From contig NZ_JBFWFX010000012.1 in assembly GCF_050286925.1 (NCBI RefSeq), forward strand, positions 1 through 64,000: a stretch of 64,000 nucleotides of DNA. Reading direction: 5' to 3'. The position numbers and the translations under genes were made by a program. This stretch comes from Caloranaerobacter sp050286925. GTDB taxonomy: Bacteria > Bacillota > Clostridia > Tissierellales > Thermohalobacteraceae. Positions 6,464-14,687 of the stretch are shown one piece after another (position 1 is the first letter of the stretch; each line of letters begins with the position of its first letter). The notes beneath the pieces were generated by a model that worked only from the letters and a program-made list of their open reading frames with translations, made no database searches and was not told the origin of the DNA.

Positions 6464-6754
6464 AGCATGCAATCACCTTTAAATTTTATGTTGTTTGATT
6501 TGTTAAAAAGTAATTAAATTATAAAACGAAGGCATGATAGACTATGTGAAAACTATTTTTTAATTAATTATATAATAACATGCTACTTTTTTGAAACATA
6601 TATTACATTAATATGGCATAATATAATGAAATTTGAAGAAGGATTCGAAAAATGATAACATAAATGGTATTGATACCCTCAAAAGTTTGTTATATAATGG
6701 ATGTAAATTTGGACGAGTTGAAAAAGTTTTGGATATTTAGGAGTGGGAAAGATA
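6464..6754. promoter_or_regulatory. intergenic with sigma-A promoter for small membrane protein
   Basis: TTGATA (6670-6675), 17-bp spacer, TATAAT (6693-6698) points rightwards. A block of about 65 bp around it (6657-6722) closely resembles the promoter block of the ABC exporter at 51415-51480, including the same 17-bp spacing. The rest is AT-rich without genes. Confidence 0.7.
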
Positions 6755-7009
6755 GTGTTAAAGAGAGTTTCAATAGTTAATGCGGTTTTATTTATTGCTG
6801 TTATCCTATTAAAAATATTTTATGTAAGCAGGTTGAATTATAGTATTGGATTAGTTTTAGAGAGTGAAAAGCTAAAAGATATGGCAGTGAATCTCTTTGG
6901 GACAAAAATAATTGGGTATTCTCAATATTATATTAATGATTTTGTTATGTATATATTGATTATTGGTTTAATTTTTAATATATATGTTGCAGTGAAAAAG
7001 GATAAGTAA
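6755..7009 (+). CDS. small two-helix membrane protein, unknown
   Basis: 84 aa from GTG 6755, which has TAGGAGTGGG at proper distance; the GTG at 6743 would sit on top of the ribosome site. Two hydrophobic segments: VSIVNAVLFIAVILLKIFYV near the N-terminus and YINDFVMYILIIGLIFNIYV near the C-terminus, ending VKKDK. No family recognised. It is monocistronic, between its own promoter and a clear terminator. Its promoter shares extended similarity with that of the ABC exporter at 51616, so co-regulation is possible. Confidence 0.6.
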   Translation: MLKRVSIVNAVLFIAVILLKIFYVSRLNYSIGLVLESEKLKDMAVNLFGTKIIGYSQYYINDFVMYILIIGLIFNIYVAVKKDK

Positions 7010-7011
7010 AT

Positions 7012-7042
7012 GAGGTATCTATATTAGATGCCTCTTTTTTTT
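7012..7042 (+). terminator. intrinsic terminator
   Basis: GAGGTATC-TATATTA-GATGCCTC followed by TTTTTTTT. Confidence 0.9.
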
Positions 7043-7083
7043 AAAATTCAAATAAGATACGCAATTTTCTATATAAATTAATC

Positions 7084-7112
7084 TTGACAATCCCCAAAAT
7101 TTTTGTTAACTT
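7084..7112 (+). promoter_or_regulatory. promoter of guaB leader
   Basis: TTGACA (7084-7089), 17-bp spacer, TAACTT (7107-7112), about 20 bp upstream of the guanine aptamer. Confidence 0.65.
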
Positions 7113-7134
7113 AAAAAGAAAACTAAATAACGGC

Positions 7135-7209
7135 TACACTCATATAATTTCTGGAATATGGCCAGAAAGTTTCTACCAGGCAACCGTAAATTGCCTGACT
7201 ATGAGTGGA
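7135..7209 (+). promoter_or_regulatory. guanine (purine) riboswitch aptamer upstream of guaB
   Basis: P1 CACTCA/TGAGTG; ATATAAT; P2 TTTCTGG-AATATGG-CCAGAAA; TTTCTACC; P3 CAGGCAA-CCGTAAA-TTGCCTG; ACTATGAGTG. The base in GACTATG that sets ligand choice is C, the guanine/hypoxanthine class (adenine class has GATTATG). The downstream half of P1 (GAGTGGAATTTTG) can instead pair with AATTCCACTC at 7270-7280, forming an antiterminator. Guanine binding would therefore terminate. Confidence 0.95.
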
Positions 7210-7261
7210 ATTTTGTATTAAGCCTAGCTATATTTATAGCTAAGGTGTAGTTTTTGTACTC

Positions 7262-7297
7262 AAAACACAAATTCCACTCAGGGGTTTGTGTTTTTTT
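7262..7297 (+). terminator. riboswitch-controlled terminator before guaB
   Basis: AAACACAAA-loop-TTTGTGTTT followed by T's. The loop strand contains ATTCCACTC, complementary to the aptamer's P1 3' strand, giving mutually exclusive folds. Confidence 0.88.
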
Positions 7298-7334
7298 GTT
7301 TAGCTATTTAATAATAAATCGGGGAGGAATTTTA

Positions 7335-8789
7335 ATGGAAAAGTTTTTAAAAGAAGGATTAACTTTTGATGACGTTCTTTTAATACCAGCTAAATCCGAG
7401 GTACTACCTAAAGAAGTAAATGTTGAAACTTATCTTACAAGAAAAATTAAACTTAATATTCCTATAATGAGTGCGGGTATGGATACAGTTACGGAAGCTA
7501 GGTTGGCTATAGCTATTGCAAGAGAGGGCGGAATTGGTATTATTCATAAAAACATGTCTATAGAAAGACAGGCTATGGAAGTAGATAAAGTTAAGAGGTC
7601 AGAACATGGCGTTATCACAAATCCTTTCTATCTTTCACCAGAACATAGTGTATCGGATGCTTTAGAACTTATGGAAAGGTATCGCATATCTGGCGTACCA
7701 ATAACTGATGCAAACAAAAAATTAGTAGGTATTATAACAAACAGAGATATAAGATTTGAAACTGATACAAGCAAGAAAATTAAAGAAGTTATGACTAAAG
7801 ACAATCTTGTTACAGCTAAAAGAGGAATTTCTATGGAAGAAGCTCAAGAGATAATGAAGAAACATAAAATAGAAAAACTTCCATTAATAGATGATGATGG
7901 AAAGTTGGTAGGGTTAATTACAATCAAAGATATTGAAAAATCTATAGAATATCCAAATTCAGCCAAGGATAGTAAGGGTAGATTATTAGTTGGAGCGGCA
8001 GTTGGAGTTACAAAAGATATGCTTGATAGGGTTAAAGCGCTAGTAGATGCACAAGTAGATGTTGTTGTTATAGATACAGCACATGGACATTCTAAAGGGG
8101 TTCTTGAAGCTGTAAGTAAGATAAAAGAAAAGTTCCCTGAACTTCAATTGATAGCTGGAAATGTTGCAACTGCAGAGGCTACTGAAGATTTAATAAAGGC
8201 TGGTGCAGATGCCGTAAAAGTTGGTATAGGTCCTGGTTCAATATGCACAACAAGAGTTGTAGCAGGTGTAGGAGTACCTCAGATTACAGCTATTTATGAT
8301 TGTGCACAAGCGGCAAAGAAATACAATGTTCCTATTATAGGAGATGGGGGCATCAAATATTCTGGAGATATAGTTAAGGCTATAGCTGCAGGAGCAGATG
8401 TAGTTATGATGGGTTCTTTATTTGCAGGAACTGAAGAAAGTCCAGGAGAAACTGTGTTATACCAAGGTAGAAGATTTAAAGTATACAGAGGTATGGGTTC
8501 AATTGGAGCTATGACTTCTGGAAGTAAAGATAGATATTTCCAAGAAGATAGTAAAAAACTAGTACCAGAAGGTGTGGAAGGAAGAGTTCCATATAAAGGA
8601 CCGCTTAAAGATACTATATTCCAATTAGTTGGTGGACTTAAGGCAGGAATGGGCTATTGTGGTACACCAACAATCAAAGATTTACAAGAAAGAGGACAAT
8701 TTATAAGGATAACTCAGGCTGGTTTGATTGAAAGTCATCCTCATGATATACAAATTACAAAAGAAGCACCTAATTATAGTGGAAGATAG
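7335..8789 (+). CDS. guaB: IMP dehydrogenase
   Basis: 484 aa; oxidises IMP to XMP with NAD+, the first step toward GMP. N-terminal catalytic barrel segment (GLTFDDVLLIPAKSEVLP), two CBS domains at about residues 90-210, then the barrel with the catalytic cysteine in GPGSICTTRVVAGVGVPQ and the flap near RYFQEDSKKLVPEG. ATG 7335 is used because GGGGAGGAA precedes it. An in-frame upstream extension would run through the riboswitch terminator. Controlled by the upstream guanine riboswitch (end-product attenuation). Followed by dispersed repeat family 2 and then guaA. Confidence 0.98.
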   Translation: MEKFLKEGLTFDDVLLIPAKSEVLPKEVNVETYLTRKIKLNIPIMSAGMDTVTEARLAIAIAREGGIGIIHKNMSIERQAMEVDKVKRSEHGVITNPFYLSPEHSVSDALELMERYRISGVPITDANKKLVGIITNRDIRFETDTSKKIKEVMTKDNLVTAKRGISMEEAQEIMKKHKIEKLPLIDDDGKLVGLITIKDIEKSIEYPNSAKDSKGRLLVGAAVGVTKDMLDRVKALVDAQVDVVVIDTAHGHSKGVLEAVSKIKEKFPELQLIAGNVATAEATEDLIKAGADAVKVGIGPGSICTTRVVAGVGVPQITAIYDCAQAAKKYNVPIIGDGGIKYSGDIVKAIAAGADVVMMGSLFAGTEESPGETVLYQGRRFKVYRGMGSIGAMTSGSKDRYFQEDSKKLVPEGVEGRVPYKGPLKDTIFQLVGGLKAGMGYCGTPTIKDLQERGQFIRITQAGLIESHPHDIQITKEAPNYSGR

Positions 8790-8805
8790 AAATACTAAAT
8801 TTAAA

Positions 8806-8950
8806 ATTCAGACTGTTGACAAACTTATATTTTCTTATATTTTTTAATATTTATGAAAATGAAAGCGAATGCTTGAAAGCCTTAAGTTTTTTCTAAATTC
8901 GTCTGCATGAGCGTCATTTTCATAAAATATTTTACTTTGTCAACAAGCTC
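8806..8950 (+). repeat. palindromic dispersed repeat family 2, copy 1
   Basis: Begins near TTCAGACTG and ends at TTTGTCAACAAGC. Inverted arms TGTTGACAAA/TTTGTCAACA on the outside and TATGAAAATGAAAGCGAATGC versus GCATGAGCGTCATTTTCATA inside. Nearly the same unit lies at 53403-53534, and a longer one at 58066-58262. It sits between guaB and guaA and may fold in their transcript. Confidence 0.8.
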
Positions 8951-8990
8951 TATTTTTCATTTTACATTTCGTAAAAGCGGAGGTAGTATA

Positions 8991-10523
8991 ATGAAGAACG
9001 ATTTAATTCTAATACTTGATTTTGGAGGACAATATAGTCAATTAATAGCTAGAAGAGTAAGAGAAGCAAATGTATATTGTGAAATAGTACCTTATGATTA
9101 TGATGTTGAAAAGATAAAGGCTAAATCTCCAAAAGGAATTATTTTCTCGGGAGGGCCTGCTAGTGTTTATGCAGAAGATTCTCCAAAATGCAATCAAGGA
9201 GTTTTTGATTTAGACGTACCAATCTTAGGAATTTGTTATGGTGGCCAATTGATTGCACAAGTTTTTGGTGGAGAAGTGAGTAAAGCCGATTCTAGAGAGT
9301 ACGGAAAGACTAAATTAGAAATTATCGATAATAGTGATTTATTTAAAGGTTTAGAAGAAAGTATAATATGTTGGATGAGTCATACTGATTTTATTGAAAA
9401 ACTTCCTGAAGGTTTTAAAGTTATAGCAAGCACAGATTCTTGTCCCGTTGCAGCGATGAAAAATGAAGAAAAAAATATTTTTGCAGTTCAGTTTCATCCA
9501 GAAGTAGAACACACTCAAAGAGGTAGAGATATAATTAAAAATTTCATATATAATATTTGCAAATGTGAACCTAATTGGACTATGGAGGATTTTATTGATC
9601 AATCTATTAGAGAATTAAAGGAGAAAATAGGAAACAAAAAAGCTATATGTGCATTGTCAGGAGGAGTAGATTCTTCTGTTGCTGCAGTATTAGTTCATAA
9701 AGCGATAGGGCATAATCTTACTTGTATTTTTGTTGACCATGGTTTGCTTAGAAAAGATGAAGGAGACCAAGTAGAGAAAATATTTAGAGACAAATTCAAT
9801 ATGAATTTAATAAGAGTCAATGCAAAGGATAGATTTTTAAGTAAGCTAAAAGGGGTAACTGATCCGGAAAAGAAGAGAAAGATAATAGGAGAAGAATTTA
9901 TTAGAGTTTTTGAAGAAGAGAAAAGCAAACTTGGGAAAGTTGACTATCTTGTTCAAGGCACAATATATCCAGATGTTATAGAGAGTGGAACTGATAAAGC
10001 TTCTGTTATAAAGAGCCATCATAATGTAGGTGGACTTCCTGAAGATGTTGATTTTGAAATTATAGAACCTCTGAGATTATTATTTAAAGATGAAGTGAGA
10101 GAAGTTGGAAGAAAACTTAATATACCAGATGAAATAGTAGACAGACAGCCGTTCCCTGGGCCTGGATTGGCTATAAGGGTTTTAGGCGAGATAACTGAAG
10201 AAAAATTAGAAATAGTTCGTGAAGCTGATTGGATATTTAGACAAGAAATTAAGAGAAATGGACTTGATAAAAAGATTTGGCAGTATTTTGCTGTTCTACC
10301 AGACGTGAAAAGTGTAGGGGTTATGGGAGATGAAAGAACATACAGTCATTTAGTAGTGTTAAGAGCGGTAACTAGTACGGATGGAATGACAGCAGATTGG
10401 GCTAAAATACCATTTGATATATTAGAGGAAATATCAAATAAAATAGTTAACAATGTAGAAAATGTAAACAGAGTAGTATACGATATAACGTCTAAACCAC
10501 CTGGAACCATTGAATGGGAGTAA
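8991..10523 (+). CDS. guaA: GMP synthase (glutamine-hydrolysing)
   Basis: 510 aa; amidates XMP to GMP. Class I glutamine amidotransferase domain (about 1-190) with nucleophile in GICYGGQLIA and the QFHPEVEHT His/Glu pair. ATP-pyrophosphatase domain follows with P-loop ALSGGVDSSVAA, then the dimerisation/XMP domain ending PPGTIEWE. ATG 8991 follows GCGGAGGTAGTATA; the longer frame from 8907 would run through repeat copy 1 and is rejected. It follows guaB by 200 bp of repeat and is closed by a hairpin at 10524. Confidence 0.98.
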   Translation: MKNDLILILDFGGQYSQLIARRVREANVYCEIVPYDYDVEKIKAKSPKGIIFSGGPASVYAEDSPKCNQGVFDLDVPILGICYGGQLIAQVFGGEVSKADSREYGKTKLEIIDNSDLFKGLEESIICWMSHTDFIEKLPEGFKVIASTDSCPVAAMKNEEKNIFAVQFHPEVEHTQRGRDIIKNFIYNICKCEPNWTMEDFIDQSIRELKEKIGNKKAICALSGGVDSSVAAVLVHKAIGHNLTCIFVDHGLLRKDEGDQVEKIFRDKFNMNLIRVNAKDRFLSKLKGVTDPEKKRKIIGEEFIRVFEEEKSKLGKVDYLVQGTIYPDVIESGTDKASVIKSHHNVGGLPEDVDFEIIEPLRLLFKDEVREVGRKLNIPDEIVDRQPFPGPGLAIRVLGEITEEKLEIVREADWIFRQEIKRNGLDKKIWQYFAVLPDVKSVGVMGDERTYSHLVVLRAVTSTDGMTADWAKIPFDILEEISNKIVNNVENVNRVVYDITSKPPGTIEWE

Positions 10524-10556
10524 ATAATGTTCGTACTATAACAAACATTATTTTTA
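10524..10556 (+). terminator. terminator after guaA
   Basis: AATAATGTT-loop-AACATTATT followed by TTTATT; weak AT stem. Confidence 0.65.
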
Positions 10557-10585
10557 TTAATTATATTTAATATTCGTAAAAAGTA

Positions 10586-10614
10586 TTGACTTATGTATTT
10601 TAATCTGTTATCAT
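10586..10614 (+). promoter_or_regulatory. promoter of the purine permease/pur operon leader
   Basis: TTGACT (10586-10591), 17-bp spacer, TATCAT (10609-10614), about 26 bp upstream of the first aptamer. Confidence 0.75.
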
Positions 10615-10639
10615 TAGTCTTAAGAAAACAGAATATTCG

Positions 10640-10712
10640 GCACTCATATAATCCCTGGAATATGGCTGGGGAGTCTCTACCAAGCAACCGTAAATTGCTT
10701 GACTATGAGTGA
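10640..10712 (+). promoter_or_regulatory. guanine riboswitch aptamer (first of tandem)
   Basis: CACTCATATAAT at the start and GACTATGAGTG at the end (guanine-type C), with P2 CCCTGG-AATATGG-CTGGGG and P3 CAAGCAA-CCGTAAA-TTGCTTG. No terminator of its own follows; the ykkC-type aptamer begins within a few bases. Confidence 0.94.
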
Positions 10713-10835
10713 AAGTGTACCTAGGGTTCCGGAAAACTTTACTTTTATGTAATGTTTTCGTCTGGTCCGAGCGGTACAGGTATTACCATGTGTAATATCA
10801 CACCGAGGGGATAAAAGCCCGGTCGGGTAGGTTTC
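10713..10835 (+). promoter_or_regulatory. ykkC-class aptamer, probably PRPP-sensing (second of tandem)
   Basis: Carries the ykkC consensus blocks CTAGGGTTCCGG, CTGGTCCGAGCGGTAC and ACCGAGGGGATAAAAGCCCGG. The ykkC class is split into guanidine, ppGpp and PRPP sensors. The position behind a guanine aptamer and in front of purine permease/biosynthesis genes matches the described guanine-PRPP tandem. The 3' edge of the aptamer is the 5' arm of the terminator, so ligand binding would prevent termination. PRPP specificity is inferred from context, not read from a single base. Confidence 0.85.
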
Positions 10836-10876
10836 ACTTATAGCATAAAAACCTACCCTGACCGGGCTTTTAATTA
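10813..10876 (+). terminator. shared terminator of the tandem riboswitch
   Basis: AAAAGCCCGGTCGGGTAGG pairs with CCTACCCTGACCGGGCTTTT (one bulge), then TTAATT. The left arm is part of the ykkC aptamer core. Confidence 0.93.
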
Positions 10877-10936
10877 TAATAAATTAGGCTGACAAGTTAA
10901 TAGTCAGCATTAAATAAAAAATAAGGAGGTATAGTA

Positions 10937-12262
10937 GTGGAGAAATTTTTTAAGCTATCAGAAAACAATACAAACATCAAAACAGAGATTACAGCAGGTA
11001 TAACAACTTTTATGACAATGGCGTATATACTAATAGTTAATCCATCGACTTTATCTGCAACTGGTATGGACTCCAAGGCATTATTTACTGCAACGGCTCT
11101 ATCAGCTATTATAGCAACATTAGTAATGGCACTTTATGCAAATTATCCATTCGCATTAGCACCAGGTATGGGATTAAATGCATACTTTGCTTATACAGTT
11201 GTATTAAAAATGGGATATTCATGGCAAGTTGCATTGACAGCAGTATTTTTAGAAGGAATTATATTTATAATATTAACATTCTTAAATGTTCGTGAGGCAA
11301 TCATAAATTGTATTCCATTAAATATAAAGCATGCTGTTTCAGTAGGGATTGGTTTATTTATAGCTTTTATAGGACTAGTTAATTCAGGAATTGTAGAAAC
11401 AGGAATGTCATATGTTGGTGATGGTAAATTAGATGGGATAATAGTAAAATTAGGTGATATAACAAGTAAATCACCTTTATTGGCCTTGATAGGTTTAGTA
11501 GTTACAGGTATTTTGTTAGCTAGAAATGTAAAAGGTGCATTATTAATAGGGATTATTATTACTACTATAATAGGTATTCCTATGGGTGTAACACAATTAC
11601 CTGAAGGAATGAAGATTATAAGTTTACCTCCTTCATTATCACCTATAATGTTTAAATTTGATTTTTCAAGCATACTTACTTTAGACATGTTAGTAGTTTT
11701 ATTTACATTCCTATTTGTTGACATGTTTGATACTGTCGGTACATTAGTAGGAGTTGCATCTAAAGCTGATATGCTTGATAAAGAAGGTAAACTACCTAAA
11801 GCAAAACAGGCTCTATTTGCTGATGCTATAGGTACTACTGTTGGTGCCATTTTGGGAACAAGTACTGTTACAACTTATGTAGAAAGCGCATCAGGAGTAG
11901 CCGAAGGTGGTAGAACAGGTTTAACATCATTAACAACTGCTGGTATGTTTGCAATAGCCCTATTATTCTCACCACTATTTACAATGGTTCCAAGTGCTGC
12001 TACTGCACCAGCTTTAATATTAGTTGGTTTATTTATGATGTCTCCAATTAAAAAGATAAATTTAGAAGATTTTACAGAAGCAATTCCAGCATTTTTAACA
12101 ATAATAATGATGCCATTAACTTATAGCATTGCTGATGGTATAGTATTTGGCATAATCTCTTACATTTTATTAAAATTGTTAACAGGTAAAGGAAAACAAG
12201 TTTCACCTATAATGTATATTTTAGGAATACTATTTGTATTAAAGTTTATAATGCCACATTAA
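10937..12262 (+). CDS. pbuG: purine (guanine/hypoxanthine) permease, NCS2 AzgA type
   Basis: 441 aa, highly hydrophobic, about 12-14 helices. The start EITAGITTFMTMAYILIVNP and later LFVDMFDTVGTLVGVASKA and GTSTVTTYVESASGVAEGGR blocks are typical of the AzgA branch of NCS2 (PbuG/PbuO). Imports guanine and hypoxanthine with protons. GTG start 10937 has AAGGAGGTATAGTA. It is the first gene after the tandem guanine/PRPP riboswitch. A moderate hairpin (12288-12326) separates it from purE, so the pur genes may be partly attenuated or have a further promoter. Confidence 0.93.
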   Translation: MEKFFKLSENNTNIKTEITAGITTFMTMAYILIVNPSTLSATGMDSKALFTATALSAIIATLVMALYANYPFALAPGMGLNAYFAYTVVLKMGYSWQVALTAVFLEGIIFIILTFLNVREAIINCIPLNIKHAVSVGIGLFIAFIGLVNSGIVETGMSYVGDGKLDGIIVKLGDITSKSPLLALIGLVVTGILLARNVKGALLIGIIITTIIGIPMGVTQLPEGMKIISLPPSLSPIMFKFDFSSILTLDMLVVLFTFLFVDMFDTVGTLVGVASKADMLDKEGKLPKAKQALFADAIGTTVGAILGTSTVTTYVESASGVAEGGRTGLTSLTTAGMFAIALLFSPLFTMVPSAATAPALILVGLFMMSPIKKINLEDFTEAIPAFLTIIMMPLTYSIADGIVFGIISYILLKLLTGKGKQVSPIMYILGILFVLKFIMPH

Positions 12263-12287
12263 TGAGTGTGAAGGGTTGACCGATTAG

Positions 12288-12330
12288 TAAAAGTCCGGAA
12301 TAAAGTATTGTCATTTCGGACTTTTATGTT
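12288..12330 (+). terminator. hairpin after permease (partial terminator)
   Basis: AAAAGTCCGGAA-loop-TTTCGGACTTTT with only a short T-tract; probably leaky readthrough into the pur genes. Confidence 0.6.
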
Positions 12331-12530
12331 TATGGCTGAGGTATTGATTAAAATTGAAAATTTAAAATATAAAAAATTTAAAATTTTTTAATTATTCGAT
12401 ATTTGATTATTAAAAGCTAGTAGCGAAGAATCAATTCTTCGCTACAGGTGGTAGGTATGATATGCTGTAGATATCGAATATCGAAAAATGAATTGCGAAT
12501 GTCTAAATAATTAAAAGGAGGGGTTTTAAA
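12331..12530. other. permease-purE intergenic: degenerate repeats and a perfect hairpin
   Basis: AAATTGAAAATTTAAAATAT-type AT repeat at 12349-12395. A perfect 12-bp inverted repeat GTAGCGAAGAAT-CA-ATTCTTCGCTAC at 12420-12445 has no T-tract. GATATCGAATATCGAA-like words flank it. No ORF. The hairpin could be an mRNA processing or stability element within the operon. Confidence 0.5.
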
Positions 12531-13016
12531 ATGAAAGTAGCTGTGGTGATGGGAAGTGATTCAGACTTTCCAATAGTTTCAAAGACATTAGAAATATTAG
12601 ATAAGTTTGGAATTGAGAGAGAAGTAAGAGTATTATCGGCTCACAGAACACCATATAAAGCGTTAGAGTTTGCAAAAAATGCAGAGAGTAATGGATTTGA
12701 TTTGATAATTGCAGCGGCAGGAAAAGCAGCTCATCTTCCAGGTGTTTTAGCAGCAGTAACTATTCTGCCTGTTATTGGCCTGCCAATTAAATCTTCAACA
12801 TTAGATGGGATGGATTCTTTATTGTCAATAGTTCAGATGCCAAAAGGTATACCAGTTGCAACTGTAGCTATTAATGGAGCAGAAAATGCGGGGTTATTAG
12901 CAGTTGAAATATTGTCGCTAAAATATACAGAATTAAAGGATAAGTTAAGAGAGTACAGAGAGGAAATGAAAAGAATTGTTGAAGAAAAAGATAGACAAAT
13001 AAAAGAAAAAAATTAG
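12531..13016 (+). CDS. purE: N5-carboxyaminoimidazole ribonucleotide mutase
   Basis: 161 aa, class I PurE; interconverts N5-CAIR and CAIR. MGSDSDFP phosphate-binding start, SAHRTP loop, and the AAGKAAHLPGVLAA and SSTLDGMDSLLSIVQMPKG blocks. Strong GGAGGGG ribosome site. No purK is seen next to it here. It heads the contiguous pur cluster; purC follows after 11 bp. Confidence 0.98.
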   Translation: MKVAVVMGSDSDFPIVSKTLEILDKFGIEREVRVLSAHRTPYKALEFAKNAESNGFDLIIAAAGKAAHLPGVLAAVTILPVIGLPIKSSTLDGMDSLLSIVQMPKGIPVATVAINGAENAGLLAVEILSLKYTELKDKLREYREEMKRIVEEKDRQIKEKN

Positions 13017-13027
13017 GAGGGGTTAGA

Positions 13028-13735
13028 ATGAAAAAAGAGTTTATTTATGAAGGAAAGGCGAAAAGAGTTTATAAAACTGATGATGAGAAGGTATATTTAA
13101 TTGAATATAAGGATGATGCAACTGCATTTAATGGAGAAAAGAAAGGAACTATAGAAAACAAGGGAATCATAAACAATAAAATATCAGCAATGCTTTTTAA
13201 ATTATTAGAAAATGCTGGAATAGAAACACATTTTATCAAATTGATTGACGAAAGAAGGATGCTAGTTAAAGCTGTAGAAATCATACCAATAGAAGTTATT
13301 GTCAGAAATGTTGCAGCAGGTTCTTTAGCAAAACGACTTGGGTTTAAAGAAGGAACACAGTTAGAGACTACAGTTCTTGAATTTTGCTATAAAAATGATG
13401 AATTAGGTGATCCATTAATTAATGATTATCATATACAAGCATTAAAACTTGTAGATAAGGAAGAATTAGAAATTATAAAGGAAAAGGCATTAAAAATAAA
13501 TGAAATATTAGTGGACTTTTTCGAAAAAGTTGGCTTAAAACTTATAGATTTCAAATTGGAGTTTGGAAGATATGATGGTAGAATTATTTTAGCTGATGAA
13601 ATATCACCAGATACATGCAGATTATGGGATAAAGAAACAAATCAAAAAATGGATAAAGATAGGTTTAGAAGAGATTTAGGTAAAGTAGAGGAGGCTTATA
13701 GAGAAGTATTAAGGAGAGTAGAGGAGGTTCTATAA
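13028..13735 (+). CDS. purC: SAICAR synthetase
   Basis: 235 aa; joins CAIR with aspartate using ATP. Begins KKEFIYEGKAKRVYKTDDE, has ATAFNGEKKGTIENKG and the SAICAR motif GRIILADEISPDTCRLWD. Its stop codon overlaps the purS start (TAATG), indicating translational coupling. Confidence 0.98.
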   Translation: MKKEFIYEGKAKRVYKTDDEKVYLIEYKDDATAFNGEKKGTIENKGIINNKISAMLFKLLENAGIETHFIKLIDERRMLVKAVEIIPIEVIVRNVAAGSLAKRLGFKEGTQLETTVLEFCYKNDELGDPLINDYHIQALKLVDKEELEIIKEKALKINEILVDFFEKVGLKLIDFKLEFGRYDGRIILADEISPDTCRLWDKETNQKMDKDRFRRDLGKVEEAYREVLRRVEEVL

Positions 13736-13980
13736 TGAAGGCAGTAGTTTATGTAACTTTAAAAAAAGGCATTTCGGACCCTCAAGGCAATGCAGTTAAA
13801 GAAGCATTAAATTCTTTAGGGTATAGAGAAGTTAATAAAGTAAGAATAGGGAAGATAATTGAGCTTGAACTTGAAGATGTAAATAGGGAAGAAGCTGAAA
13901 TCAAGATAAAAGAGATGTGTGAGAAATTATTGGCTAATACAGTTATGGAAAAGTACAGTTTTGAGATACTGGAGGGTTAA
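13735..13980 (+). CDS. purS: FGAM synthase subunit PurS
   Basis: 81 aa, a typical length. Starts MKAVVYVTLKKGISDPQGNA; dimeric ferredoxin-like fold that bridges PurQ and small PurL and channels ammonia. Coupled to purC by TAATG and followed after 2 bp by purQ. Confidence 0.97.
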   Translation: MKAVVYVTLKKGISDPQGNAVKEALNSLGYREVNKVRIGKIIELELEDVNREEAEIKIKEMCEKLLANTVMEKYSFEILEG

Positions 13981-13982
13981 AA

Positions 13983-14687
13983 ATGAAATTCGGAGTCGTT
14001 GTTTTTCCAGGTTCTAATTGTGATATAGACTGCTACAAAGTATTATCAAATGTTCTTAATAGGGATGTAGATTATGTTTGGCATGATACAGAAAATATAG
14101 AAAAATATGACGTAATAATTTTGCCAGGTGGTTTTTCATACGGTGATTATTTAAGATGCGGAGCAATAGCAAGATTTTCTAAAATCATGGACAGCGTGGT
14201 TAAACATGCTAATAAAGGGAAATTGGTAATAGGGATTTGCAATGGATTTCAGATATTAACTGAAGTGGGATTACTTCCTGGGGCACTTATAAGGAACAAT
14301 AATCTTAAGTTCATATGTAAAACTGTTCCTATTAGAGTCGAAAATAATACTACACCTTTTACTTTAAATTATGAAAAAGGACAGGTTATTAATATACCTA
14401 TAGCTCATGGTGAAGGTAATTATTTCATTGATGAAGAAGGATTAGCCCAGCTCGAAAAGAATAATCAAATTGTCTTTAGATATTGCAGTAAAGATGGTCT
14501 AATAGATGAAAAATCAAATCCGAATGGTTCTGTAAAAAATATTGCAGGAATATGTAATAAATCGGGTAATGTATTGGGAATGATGCCGCATCCTGAAAGG
14601 GCTTCAGAATTATTGTTAGAAAATGAAGATGGACTAGCGCTATTCAAATCTATAATAGATTATTTAGAGAGGGGACATTTCAAGTGA
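13983..14687 (+). CDS. purQ: FGAM synthase glutaminase subunit
   Basis: 234 aa; class I glutaminase that supplies ammonia to PurL. Start GVVVFPGSNCDIDCY, nucleophile in GICNGFQIL, catalytic His/Glu in MMPHPERASE. Overlaps the purL start by a few bases. Confidence 0.97.
   Translation: MKFGVVVFPGSNCDIDCYKVLSNVLNRDVDYVWHDTENIEKYDVIILPGGFSYGDYLRCGAIARFSKIMDSVVKHANKGKLVIGICNGFQILTEVGLLPGALIRNNNLKFICKTVPIRVENNTTPFTLNYEKGQVINIPIAHGEGNYFIDEEGLAQLEKNNQIVFRYCSKDGLIDEKSNPNGSVKNIAGICNKSGNVLGMMPHPERASELLLENEDGLALFKSIIDYLERGHFK

Noticed and set aside
7254..7334. N-terminal extension of the guaB frame
   Set aside because: It translates the riboswitch terminator; GGGGAGGAA and the family start fit ATG 7335.
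10713..10835. Guanidine riboswitch reading of the ykkC aptamer
   Set aside because: Guanidine-type ykkC RNAs precede urea carboxylase or small multidrug exporters; here a guanine aptamer and purine genes surround it, so PRPP is preferred, although not proven.
11191..11850. 219-codon open frame antisense to the purine permease
   Set aside because: Shadow frame of a strongly conserved gene; no ribosome site and low-complexity Ser/Thr/Ile/Pro composition.
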